Positions 4,411 through 11,304 of a stretch of 14,119 nt of DNA are shown in pieces. Numbering within the stretch: the first letter of the stretch is position 1; each line of letters starts with the position of its first letter. Source of the DNA: an uncultured Bacilli bacterium (GTDB taxonomy: Bacteria; Bacillota_I; Bacilli_A; RF39; UBA660); NCBI GenBank assembly GCA_944363685.1, contig CALVUV010000022.1, positions 1-14,119 of the forward strand, in the 5' to 3' direction. Both the position numbers and the translations under genes were made by a program. The notes under the pieces were generated by a model. It was given only the letters and a program-made list of their open reading frames with translations. It did no database searches and was not told the origin of the DNA.

Positions 4411-5578
4411 ATATATATTAAAAATTACTGGTAAAAGAATAGATACTTTTATAATGCTTTTAGTTAGGTTTAATATTTGTTTTAGAAAAATAAAAAGTAG
4501 TAAAGACTATATAATTATAGAAGTTCTAGAAGAAGATTATGAAAAATTAAAAAAAATTAAGACAACATATGAAATAGAAATATTAAAAAGAAAAGGGCTA
4601 ATTTATTTCACTCATTTTATTAAAATTAGAAAGCTTTTTATTGTTTCTATACTTTTAGGATTTATTTTTTTAACATTTTTAACTAATATAATTTTTGATG
4701 TTAAAGTAGTTTTAGATGATGAGGAGTTAAGAGAAATAATTTTAACAGATTTAAAAGAATTTGGTATTTCTAAATATAAATTTAAAGTTAGTTATAAAGA
4801 GAAGGAAAAGATAGAAAGTAAAATATTAGATAAAGAAAAAGAATTATTAGAGTGGCTAGAAATAGAAGAAAAAGGAGTTAATTATGAAGTTAATGTAATA
4901 AAAAGAGTAAAAAATAAAGAAGTAAAAGAAACAGAACCTCGTAATATTGTAGCATCAAAAAATGGAATGATTACAAGGATAGTTGCAGAGACAGGAGAAG
5001 TAGTTACTAAAAAGAATAATTATGTTAATAAAGGTGACATCTTAATTAGTGGATTGATAAAGAACAATGATAATATTGTTAGTAAAGTTAGTGCAAAAGG
5101 AAAAGTATATGCAGAGGTTTGGTATAAAGTTTCCTTAAATTTACCTCTTACTTATAATGAAGAGAAAAGAACTGGAAATAATAAAAATGTCTTAGAAATA
5201 AACTTTTTAAATAATGATATAGAATTAACCTCATTAGATTCATATAAAAATTATAAAAGTAAAAAAAATATCATCTGGAAATATAATTTATTACCCATTA
5301 GTCTTAGTTTTACTAAAAAAAATGAAGTTGAATTAATAAATATAAATTTTGAAGATGATTTAGATAGTGTTTATTCTTTAGCATTAGATAAATTAAAAAA
5401 AAGATTAGGTTCAGATATGAAAGTAATTGAACAAAAAGTTTTGAAAAAAGAAAAGAATACTGATAAAATGGATATAGACATCTTCTATAAAATAGAAGAA
5501 GATATCACAAGTTATAGTTCTTTAAAAGATTTTAATATAGAAGAAGAAAATAAAAAGAATGAATTAGAAAGTGAGTGA
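4403..5578 (+). CDS. yqfD: Sporulation protein YqfD
   Basis: 391 residues. The N-terminal cytoplasmic part (about 1-75) carries the RFNICFRKIKSS-type start typical of the family. One membrane segment follows (about 76-98), then a long extracytoplasmic region with the conserved RNIVASKNGMITRIVAETGE (about 182-201) and KGDILISG patterns. YqfD is a mother-cell membrane protein of sporulating Bacillota, thought to act at the forespore-mother cell interface; the mechanism is not firmly known. Length is normal. It overlaps yqfC by 8 bases and is followed within a few bases by a VanZ-family gene rather than the usual phoH. The very Lys/Glu-rich composition reflects the low GC of the genome. Confidence 0.9.
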   Translation: MNRYILKITGKRIDTFIMLLVRFNICFRKIKSSKDYIIIEVLEEDYEKLKKIKTTYEIEILKRKGLIYFTHFIKIRKLFIVSILLGFIFLTFLTNIIFDVKVVLDDEELREIILTDLKEFGISKYKFKVSYKEKEKIESKILDKEKELLEWLEIEEKGVNYEVNVIKRVKNKEVKETEPRNIVASKNGMITRIVAETGEVVTKKNNYVNKGDILISGLIKNNDNIVSKVSAKGKVYAEVWYKVSLNLPLTYNEEKRTGNNKNVLEINFLNNDIELTSLDSYKNYKSKKNIIWKYNLLPISLSFTKKNEVELININFEDDLDSVYSLALDKLKKRLGSDMKVIEQKVLKKEKNTDKMDIDIFYKIEEDITSYSSLKDFNIEEENKKNELESE

Positions 5579-5582
5579 GATA

Positions 5583-6182
5583 ATGTTTTCAAGTATTGGA
5601 GAAACCATAGGTAATGTCTTTTCTTTCAGTTTACCTATGGTCGTTATATCAGTTGTAGTTGCAATTACTTTAAGAGTTGCAGACATTATAAAAAATAAAA
5701 AAGAATTTTGTTTATATAAAGAACTTATCTCTTTATCTTTCATTATTTACATATTATGTTTATTCCAAGTAGTAACTTTTCAAGATAATAATAATATTTC
5801 TAGTAATAATTTAATACCATTTAGAGAAATGTTTAGATATGATTTTGGCAGCAGATTATTTTTAAAAAATGTTTTGGGCAATATAATTATGTTTCTACCT
5901 TATGGCTTTTTTACAAGTTACTTTTTAAAAGAAAAGAGATTACTTCCTATCTTTATATTAACTATAGTTACATCAGTAACCATTGAATCAACTCAATTAA
6001 TGATAGGTAGAGTGTTTGATATAGATGATATTATATTAAATATTTTAGGAGGAATACTAGGACATTATTTATATATTCTTATTTTAAAAATAGGAGATAT
6101 GTGTCCTAAAGTGTTTCAAGCTGAGTGGTTTTTAAATCTAGTGTCTATTATTCTTTTAGTAGGATTAATAACACTACTTTAA
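5583..6182 (+). CDS. VanZ-family membrane protein
   Basis: About 199 residues with five hydrophobic segments. The VanZ signature is clear: NLIPFREMFRYDFGSR, then NVLGNIIMFLPYGFF, then TIESTQLMIGRVFDIDDIILN and NILGGILGHYLY. VanZ proteins are membrane proteins; VanZ itself gives modest teicoplanin resistance by lowering binding to the cell surface, while most relatives have no assigned role. I place the start at ATG 5583, 4 bases after the yqfD stop. GTG 5571, which overlaps yqfD, is equally possible, and neither has a good binding site. Translational coupling to yqfD is likely. It occupies the place where Bacillota usually keep phoH between yqfD and ybeY, so the standard cluster is rearranged here. 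No resistance phenotype should be assumed. Confidence 0.85.
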   Translation: MFSSIGETIGNVFSFSLPMVVISVVVAITLRVADIIKNKKEFCLYKELISLSFIIYILCLFQVVTFQDNNNISSNNLIPFREMFRYDFGSRLFLKNVLGNIIMFLPYGFFTSYFLKEKRLLPIFILTIVTSVTIESTQLMIGRVFDIDDIILNILGGILGHYLYILILKIGDMCPKVFQAEWFLNLVSIILLVGLITLL

Positions 6183-6197
6183 AACCCTCTTTTTTTG

Positions 6198-6206
6198 TGT
6201 TATAAT
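6198..6206 (+). promoter_or_regulatory. Extended -10 promoter upstream of ybeY
   Basis: TGTTATAAT is a perfect -10 with the TG extension. The position 17 bases upstream reads TTTAAA, a weak -35, which is common for extended -10 promoters. Confidence 0.5.
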
Positions 6207-6236
6207 CTAACCATTAGAAAGGAACGTGATTAGACT

Positions 6237-6686
6237 GTGAATGAGGTTACTATCTATAATGAGGCAGATGAGGAGTTTCCTTATAAAGAAATAATAGAAA
6301 AGATAGTTAATAAAGCATTAGAAAAAGAAGGAGTAGAAAATGCTCGTTGTAGTATAATAATTGTAGATAATTCTTATATTCATAAATTAAATAAAGAATA
6401 TAGAGAAATTGATAGAGAAACTGATGTTATTAGTTTTGCCCTAGAAGATGATAAAACTATCATAATACCTGATGATATTAGATTATTAGGAGATATCTAC
6501 ATTAGTATAGATAAAGCAGAGGAACAAGCGAAAGAATATGGTCATTCATTAAAAAGAGAATTATGCTTTTTAGCTGTTCACGGTATTTATCATTTATTAG
6601 GGTATAATCATGAGGATGAAGAAGATGCAAAAATTATGTTTAAAAAACAAGAGGAGGTTTTGATGGAATATGGCATCAATAGATAG
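6237..6686 (+). CDS. ybeY: Endoribonuclease YbeY, 16S rRNA maturation
   Basis: 149 residues starting at GTG 6237; no in-frame ATG is near. AAAGGA (6218-6223) is 13 bases upstream, rather far. YbeY is a zinc-dependent single-strand endoribonuclease of the UPF0054 family, needed for 16S rRNA 3' processing and ribosome quality control. The metal-binding motif is HGIYHLLGYNH (115-125), with all three His (115, 119, 125) present. The usual Asp before the last His is Asn124. The upstream pattern ETDVISFAL (61-69), with the conserved TDVLSFP-like core, is also present. The gene overlaps dgkA by 17 bases. phoH, its usual upstream neighbour, is missing from this window. Confidence 0.93.
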   Translation: MNEVTIYNEADEEFPYKEIIEKIVNKALEKEGVENARCSIIIVDNSYIHKLNKEYREIDRETDVISFALEDDKTIIIPDDIRLLGDIYISIDKAEEQAKEYGHSLKRELCFLAVHGIYHLLGYNHEDEEDAKIMFKKQEEVLMEYGINR

Positions 6687-7062
6687 AAGTAATAAACAAT
6701 TTGGCTTTAAAAGAATAATTTCAAGTGTTAAAAATTCTTGGAATGGTTTAAAAGTAGCATATAAAAATGAACAGAGTATGTATATTCATTTAGTATGTAC
6801 TATTATTTTGCTATTATTTAGTTTTTTCTTAAAAATATCAATGATACAGTGGTTAATTATAATTGCAATTATTGGTTTAACTTTGGTAATTGAACTACTT
6901 AATACAGCAATAGAAAGTACAGTTGATCTTGTTACTAAAGATTTTCATCCCCTTGCTAAAATTGCTAAAGACACCGCTTCAGCAGCAGAGTTTGTACTTA
7001 GTGTTACTAGTGCTGTTATAGCATTGATGATTTTTATACCTAAGATTATGGAATTACTTTAA
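6670..7062 (+). CDS. dgkA: DgkA-type lipid kinase (undecaprenol/diacylglycerol kinase)
   Basis: 130 residues, three membrane segments (about 40-55, 60-78 and 105-127). The DgkA motifs are present: Glu34 (KNEQSM), ELLNTAIESTVDL (75-87) and AKIAKDTASAAEFV (96-109). In Gram-positive bacteria this enzyme mainly phosphorylates undecaprenol, feeding the lipid carrier of wall synthesis. Start ATG 6670 has AGGAGGT (6652-6658) 11 bases upstream and lies within the 3' end of ybeY, so the two are coupled. ybeY-dgkA is the standard Bacillota order; cdd, which often follows, is replaced by a HAD phosphatase. A second DgkA domain exists in this window, fused to a PAP2 phosphatase. Confidence 0.92.
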   Translation: MASIDRSNKQFGFKRIISSVKNSWNGLKVAYKNEQSMYIHLVCTIILLLFSFFLKISMIQWLIIIAIIGLTLVIELLNTAIESTVDLVTKDFHPLAKIAKDTASAAEFVLSVTSAVIALMIFIPKIMELL

Positions 7063-7255
7063 TTATTGAAAATCTGAGAATATTAAATTTTTATCAAAAA
7101 AATCGAAAAAACTTTTTAGGCAATGATATATTATAATAATGAAGAGTAAAAAATATAGATAAGAGTATATAATCTTGGATAGGACAATTCACTTTAGAGG
7201 CACCCATAATATTCCTTACTAGAAGAAAGATAAAAATATTGAAAAGAGTGATAGC
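7063..7255 (+). other. 193-base non-coding leader between dgkA and the HAD gene
   Basis: TATAAT at 7132-7137 is the best -10, with no good -35. A transcript starting near 7143 would have a leader of about 110 bases, longer than elsewhere here. The part 7170-7232 is less AT-rich than its surroundings. I found no T-box (no AGGGTGG), purine, THF, preQ1 or glycine riboswitch core, no strong hairpin and no terminator. A short frame 7175-7219 (LDRTIHFRGTHNIPY) starts with TTG but lacks a binding site. Function is unknown. Confidence 0.3.
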
Positions 7256-7885
7256 ATGGAAAATAAAAAAATAGATGCAATAATATTTGATTTAGATGGT
7301 ACTTTGTGGAATACTGTTGATAGTTGTCTTAAAGCGACAAGTCTTGTAAAAAAAGAACATAAAGATATCACTAGGAATGTTACAAGAGAACAGATTGAAA
7401 GAGCGATGGGAAAAACATCTGAAGAAATTGTTAGTATTTATTATGGCTATCTTCCAAGAGCAAAAGGAGAAGAGTATGCCAATGAGTCTTTTAATAAGAA
7501 TGTAGAAAACTTGTTAAAAGAAGGAGGAACATTATATCCTAATACAAGAGAAACTATTATAAATTTAAGTAAAAAATATAAACTATATATAGTTAGTAAT
7601 TGTGTAGATGGATATATTGAATCTTTTTTTAATACAAGTGGACTTAAAGATTATTTTGATGATTATGAAAGTTATGGTAACACTCTTCTTAATAAAGGAG
7701 AAAATATTAAGCTTGTTATTTCCCGTAATAACTTGAAAAATGCTATATATGTTGGTGATACTAAAGGGGATATGGAAGGTGCAAAAATAGCAGGTATTCC
7801 TTTTGTATATGCTTCATATGGTTTTGGTGATGTAGAAAGCTTTGATTATAAAATTGATGATATTAGTGAATTGTTAAATATATAA
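7256..7885 (+). CDS. HAD-superfamily hydrolase, phosphoglycolate phosphatase-like
   Basis: 209 residues, soluble. Motif I is FDLDGT with nucleophile Asp12 and acid Asp14. Motif II is Ser114 (IVSNC), motif III Lys147 (NKGEN), and motif IV is GDTKGD (167-172). A helical cap lies between motifs I and II (about 20-85), as in subfamily I PGP-like phosphatases. Such enzymes hydrolyse small phosphate esters such as phosphoglycolate, nucleotides or sugar phosphates; the substrate cannot be read from the sequence. The ATG at 7256 has only a weak binding site (AGAGTG). The gene stands alone between dgkA and era, where many relatives have cytidine deaminase, so a housecleaning role is possible but only inferred. 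Confidence 0.88.
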   Translation: MENKKIDAIIFDLDGTLWNTVDSCLKATSLVKKEHKDITRNVTREQIERAMGKTSEEIVSIYYGYLPRAKGEEYANESFNKNVENLLKEGGTLYPNTRETIINLSKKYKLYIVSNCVDGYIESFFNTSGLKDYFDDYESYGNTLLNKGENIKLVISRNNLKNAIYVGDTKGDMEGAKIAGIPFVYASYGFGDVESFDYKIDDISELLNI

Positions 7886-7939
7886 ATTTTAATAGGTATA
7901 CCCTTAAGATTAGATATAAAGTAAATTTGAATAGGTACA
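7884..7939 (+). repeat. Two imperfect direct repeats upstream of era
   Basis: A 17-base unit AAATTTKAATAGGTAYA occurs at 7884-7900 and 7923-7939, 15 of 17 bases identical, with starts 39 bases apart. The first copy overlaps the HAD stop codon. It could be a regulatory site for era or simple duplication. Confidence 0.4.
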
Positions 7940-7981
7940 AAAATACAATAAATAATTGTGTAAAAGTAAGGAGGTAATTTT

Positions 7982-8872
7982 ATGAAATGTGGAGTTGTAT
8001 CAATAATGGGAAGACCTAATGTAGGTAAGAGTACATTATTAAATGCAATACTTAATATGAAACTTGCAATTACTACAGATAAAGCAGGTACTACGAGAAA
8101 TATTATACAAGGAATTTACCAAGATGATGAGGCTCAGATTGTTTTTATAGATACCCCAGGTATTCATAAACCTATGAATAAACTAGGTAATGTTTTAAAT
8201 AAAAAAGCTTATCAAAATATAGATAATGCTGATATTATTCTTTTATTAATAGATGCAAGTAGTGGAATAGGTAAGGGAGATAAATTTGTTTTAAATAAAA
8301 TTAAAGAAAATAAAGATGCTAAAGTCTTCTTAATTCTAAATAAAATAGATAAAGTAGGTAGTGAGAAATTACTTAAAGTAATAGATGAAGCGAAAAGTTT
8401 ATATGACTTTGCTGAGATTATCCCTATATCTGCCTTAAAGAAAAAAGCAATAGACGATTTAATTAAGACATTAAAAAAATATCTGCCACTTGATGAAGCA
8501 ATATTTGATAACGATGAACTTACTAATGTTTCTACTAAATTTATTATGGGTGAATTTGTCCGCGAAAAGGTTATGATGTTAACAAAACAAGAAATTCCTC
8601 ATAGTGTTACTTGTTATGTGGAAAACTTCGAAGAATATGATGATTTAGTACATATACAAGTCTTAATAGTAGTTGATAAAGAGAGTTTAAAGAAAATTAT
8701 TATTGGTAAGAATGGTAATATGTTAAAACGTATTGGTATCCTTGCTCGTAATGATATGGAAGATTTTTTAGGTAAGAAAGTATTTTTAGAAACTCATGTT
8801 AAAGTAATAGAAAATTGGCGTGATAAAGAGAAATATTTAATAGAACTAGGTCTTGATAGTAAAGATGAATAA
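7982..8872 (+). CDS. era: GTPase Era, 30S assembly factor
   Basis: 296 residues, normal length. The GTPase domain has G1 GRPNVGKS (10-17), G2 Thr around TTRN (37-40), G3 DTPG (57-60), G4 NKID (120-123) and G5 SAL (150-152). The C-terminal KH domain contains IIGKNGNMLKRIG (240-252), which binds the 16S rRNA 3' end. Era couples 30S maturation with growth and acts at the membrane-associated ribosome pool. ATG 7982 follows an excellent AAGGAGGT site. The downstream yqzL and recO keep the classic era-yqzL-recO order of Bacillota. Since YbeY and bS21 also act on the 30S subunit, this region is rich in small-subunit maturation genes. Confidence 0.97.
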   Translation: MKCGVVSIMGRPNVGKSTLLNAILNMKLAITTDKAGTTRNIIQGIYQDDEAQIVFIDTPGIHKPMNKLGNVLNKKAYQNIDNADIILLLIDASSGIGKGDKFVLNKIKENKDAKVFLILNKIDKVGSEKLLKVIDEAKSLYDFAEIIPISALKKKAIDDLIKTLKKYLPLDEAIFDNDELTNVSTKFIMGEFVREKVMMLTKQEIPHSVTCYVENFEEYDDLVHIQVLIVVDKESLKKIIIGKNGNMLKRIGILARNDMEDFLGKKVFLETHVKVIENWRDKEKYLIELGLDSKDE

Positions 8873-8911
8873 AAAAATTACTTATTAATCATTATATTAA
8901 TAGGTGATAAT

Positions 8912-9040
8912 ATGAATAATTATGAAATAATATGGAATTTATTTAAGAAAACTGGAGATATTAGATATTTTCTTTTAGCAAAGTCTATAAAGGAAAGTGA
9001 AGACAATGAAGATAGTGGACGTGAAGGGACTAGTTCTTAA
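8912..9040 (+). CDS. yqzL: YqzL-family small protein
   Basis: 42 residues, short enough to be missed by ordinary gene calling. The N-terminus MNNYEIIWNLFKKTGDIRYF follows the YqzL pattern of an aromatic-rich start, then TG-(N/D)-I and a hydrophobic YLL-like segment (YFLLAK). AGGTGA (8902-8907) is 4 bases before the ATG. The position between era and recO is exactly where yqzL lies in Bacillus. Its 3' end overlaps recO in another frame (9006-9040). The last 13 residues (EDNEDSGREGTSS) are probably dictated by that overlap. The function of YqzL is unknown. Confidence 0.8.
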   Translation: MNNYEIIWNLFKKTGDIRYFLLAKSIKESEDNEDSGREGTSS

Positions 9041-9743
9041 TGAAACTAATTATAGTGATTCTAGTAAAATTTTAAATGTCTTGACTAGTGAATATGGTCT
9101 TATAGGTATTATTTCTAAAGGATGCCGTAATTTAAAAAGTAAACTTAGAGGTAGTTCTAGAAAACTAGTATATGGAACATTTCATTTCTATTATAAAGAG
9201 AATGGTTTATCCACATTAATTAGTATTGATGTAATTAGTGATTATCCTAAAACTATTATGAATTTAAAAAAAGTTGTATATGCATCATACCTTTTAGACC
9301 TTACAAGACAAGTAGTAAAACAATCTAAAGATGAAACTATACTACCTTTATTATGTAGTGCCTTAGATAAAATTGAAAGTGGTTTAAGTCCAGCAGTTAT
9401 TACAAATATTTTAGAACTTAAATATTTAGATTTTTTAGGAGTTAGTCCAATAGTAACAGGCTGTGCAGTATGTGGAAAAACTACTAATATAGTTAGTTTA
9501 AGTCCTACTGCAGGAGGTTTTATTTGTAAAGACTGCTATCAGAATGAAGGCTACTATAGTGATAAAGCAATTAAACTTTTACAGATGTATTATTATGTTG
9601 ATTTAAAGAAAATTACTAAAATTGATGTTAATGCTAAAGTAAATATGGAAATAAATAAATTTTTAGAAGATTATTATGATAGATATACAGGAATCTACTT
9701 AAATAGTAAAAAAATGTTAAAGAATATGATAGAATTAGAATAA
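9006..9743 (+). CDS. recO: DNA repair protein RecO
   Basis: 245 residues from ATG 9006. I prefer this to GTG 8997 because MKIVDVKGLVLNETNY matches the family start, and the AAGGA at 8990-8994 would be only 2 bases from the GTG. The N-terminal OB fold (about 1-80) is followed by a helical part and a zinc ribbon with CAVC (Cys153, Cys156) and CKDC (Cys174, Cys177). RecO works with RecR to load RecA on SSB-coated single-stranded DNA and can anneal strands. The gene overlaps yqzL and ends 16 bases before the PAP2-DgkA fusion. The era-recO-glyQS series normally leads on to dnaG and rpoD in Bacillota. Confidence 0.94.
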   Translation: MKIVDVKGLVLNETNYSDSSKILNVLTSEYGLIGIISKGCRNLKSKLRGSSRKLVYGTFHFYYKENGLSTLISIDVISDYPKTIMNLKKVVYASYLLDLTRQVVKQSKDETILPLLCSALDKIESGLSPAVITNILELKYLDFLGVSPIVTGCAVCGKTTNIVSLSPTAGGFICKDCYQNEGYYSDKAIKLLQMYYYVDLKKITKIDVNAKVNMEINKFLEDYYDRYTGIYLNSKKMLKNMIELE

Positions 9744-9759
9744 GATAGGTAGTGGTTTT

Positions 9760-10710
9760 ATGAAAAAAAGATTAATAATTTTATTAAGTTTACTTGTTAT
9801 TTTAACTATATGTGTCTTGTTAGATTTAACAGGAGTAATAGATTATAATGTTTATAACCTATTATCTACTAACGAGATAGAGTTCGTAACAGCTTTTTTC
9901 AATGTAGTTACATCATTAGCATCTAGTGAAGCGATAATTATTATTACACTTGCCCTTATATTTTTACTTAATACTAATCATGAAAGATTATTTGTTATAA
10001 TTAACACTATAATTAGTGCTGGTATTATTATAGTAAGTAAGAATATATTTTTAAGAGAAAGACCTCTAATTGGAAGCGAACTTCTATCAAGTTATAGTTT
10101 CCCTAGTGGCCACAGTTTAATTGCTACTACATATTATGGTTTCTTAATATATTTACTTAAAAGAAGTAAATGTAAAGAAGAATATAAAGTAATTGGAACG
10201 ACCATGTTAACCACACTGATAGTTTTAATTTGTTTAAGTAGATTAGTACTCAATGTTCATTATGTTACCGATGTAGCTGGAGGAGTTATTTTAGGACTTG
10301 TAATTCTTTTAGTATTAATTTACTTTTTTGAGAAGACTTTTAAACCTAAAGAAAAAGAAAAGCCATTATTAAAAACATTATCATATGGTTTTAATGGTAT
10401 CCTTTATACTTTAAAACATGAAAGAAACATGGTTATTCATTTTCTTGTGATGACATTAGTAATAATAGCAGGAATAGTCTTTAAAATTACCTTTGTAGAA
10501 TGGGGAGTATGTTTTGTTTTATTTGCATTAGTTCTTTCTTTAGAATTAATGAATACGGCTTTAGAAAATGTTGTTGACCTTGTAACTGAAGAGAAAAAAC
10601 AAAAAGCAAAAATTGCTAAAGATGCAGCAGCAGGAGCCGTATTAGTTGCAGCAATTTTCTCTGTTATTATAGGTATATCAATATTTTTACCTAGACTTTT
10701 GAGTCTTTAA
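9760..10710 (+). CDS. PAP2 lipid phosphatase fused to a DgkA-type lipid kinase
   Basis: 316 residues, polytopic membrane protein. Residues about 1-190 are a PAP2 phosphatase with all three motifs: KNIFLRERP (94-102), PSGHS (115-119) and SRLVLNVHYVTD (160-171, with catalytic His118 and His167). After a charged linker (192-202), residues about 205-316 are a complete DgkA domain: Glu221 (KHERNM), ELMNTALENVVDL (262-274) and AKIAKDAAAGAVLV (283-296). One half can remove phosphate from lipid (pyro)phosphates such as undecaprenyl pyrophosphate; the other can add phosphate to undecaprenol or diacylglycerol. Together they could recycle the wall lipid carrier. Both active sites look intact. A free-standing dgkA lies about 2.7 kb upstream, so the DgkA domain is probably a paralogue. 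Substrate assignment is inference. Confidence 0.9.
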   Translation: MKKRLIILLSLLVILTICVLLDLTGVIDYNVYNLLSTNEIEFVTAFFNVVTSLASSEAIIIITLALIFLLNTNHERLFVIINTIISAGIIIVSKNIFLRERPLIGSELLSSYSFPSGHSLIATTYYGFLIYLLKRSKCKEEYKVIGTTMLTTLIVLICLSRLVLNVHYVTDVAGGVILGLVILLVLIYFFEKTFKPKEKEKPLLKTLSYGFNGILYTLKHERNMVIHFLVMTLVIIAGIVFKITFVEWGVCFVLFALVLSLELMNTALENVVDLVTEEKKQKAKIAKDAAAGAVLVAAIFSVIIGISIFLPRLLSL

Positions 10711-10743
10711 CTTATATAATATAACAAATGAGGTGATAATTAT

Positions 10744-11304
10744 ATGAAATTAGGAATTATTTGTGCTAGTGATCCTGGTGATGTAAAAACAATTGAAAAT
10801 AATAATGCTATTGCAGAACTTGTAACAAGACGTCCTTATACAATAGTAATGGGAGCAGAAGAAACTGGATCTATGGCCTCTGTCAAAGAAATAGCAAAAT
10901 ATAATGAACGTGAAATATTAGTAGTAGGAAATGAAATTGAACTTCAAAGAGCTAGAAATGCTGATATGAAAATACCTGTTACTACTATATTTGAACAATT
11001 AGAGCAAATATATCAAAATAGTGATGCCATTCTTTTTTTAAGTGGAGGTACAGAAACTCTAGCAGCTTTCTATACATTCTTTTATACTAAATTAAAAAAT
11101 CGCGATGAAAAACCATTAATTGTTTATAATGGAGATCATAGTTTTGATCCTATAAAAAAAGATTTTGATCTTAGAAGTAGAAAAAATCTTACAACAAGAG
11201 GATTCTTAGAATATTTTGATTTAGTATATGATATTGATAAATTAGCCGAAAGCTTACAAAAAGCTGAAAATATATATAGTGAAGAGAAAGGAAAGGTAAA
11301 ATAA
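10744..11304 (+). CDS. LOG-like (Rossmann, SLOG-clan) protein with degenerate motifs
   Basis: 186 residues, soluble, of the size of LOG/TIGR00730 proteins. Features like the family are the start MKLGIICASDPGD, a central IVMGAEETGSMASVKEIA (34-51) where LOG proteins have GGG-x-GLMG, and LFLSGGTETLAAF (97-109) in place of the PGGxGTxxE motif. The catalytic Arg/Glu pattern of phosphoribohydrolases is not clearly kept, so enzymatic activity is doubtful. It may be a nucleotide-binding member of the SLOG clan. GAGGTGA stands before the ATG. The stop codon overlaps the glyQS start by one base (TAATG), so the protein is made together with glycyl-tRNA synthetase. Specific function unknown. Confidence 0.6.
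   Translation: MKLGIICASDPGDVKTIENNNAIAELVTRRPYTIVMGAEETGSMASVKEIAKYNEREILVVGNEIELQRARNADMKIPVTTIFEQLEQIYQNSDAILFLSGGTETLAAFYTFFYTKLKNRDEKPLIVYNGDHSFDPIKKDFDLRSRKNLTTRGFLEYFDLVYDIDKLAESLQKAENIYSEEKGKVK

Noticed and set aside
9207..9215. Second TTATCCACA DnaA box, inside recO
   Set aside because: A perfect match but within coding sequence with no cluster of boxes nearby; most likely chance or coding constraint.
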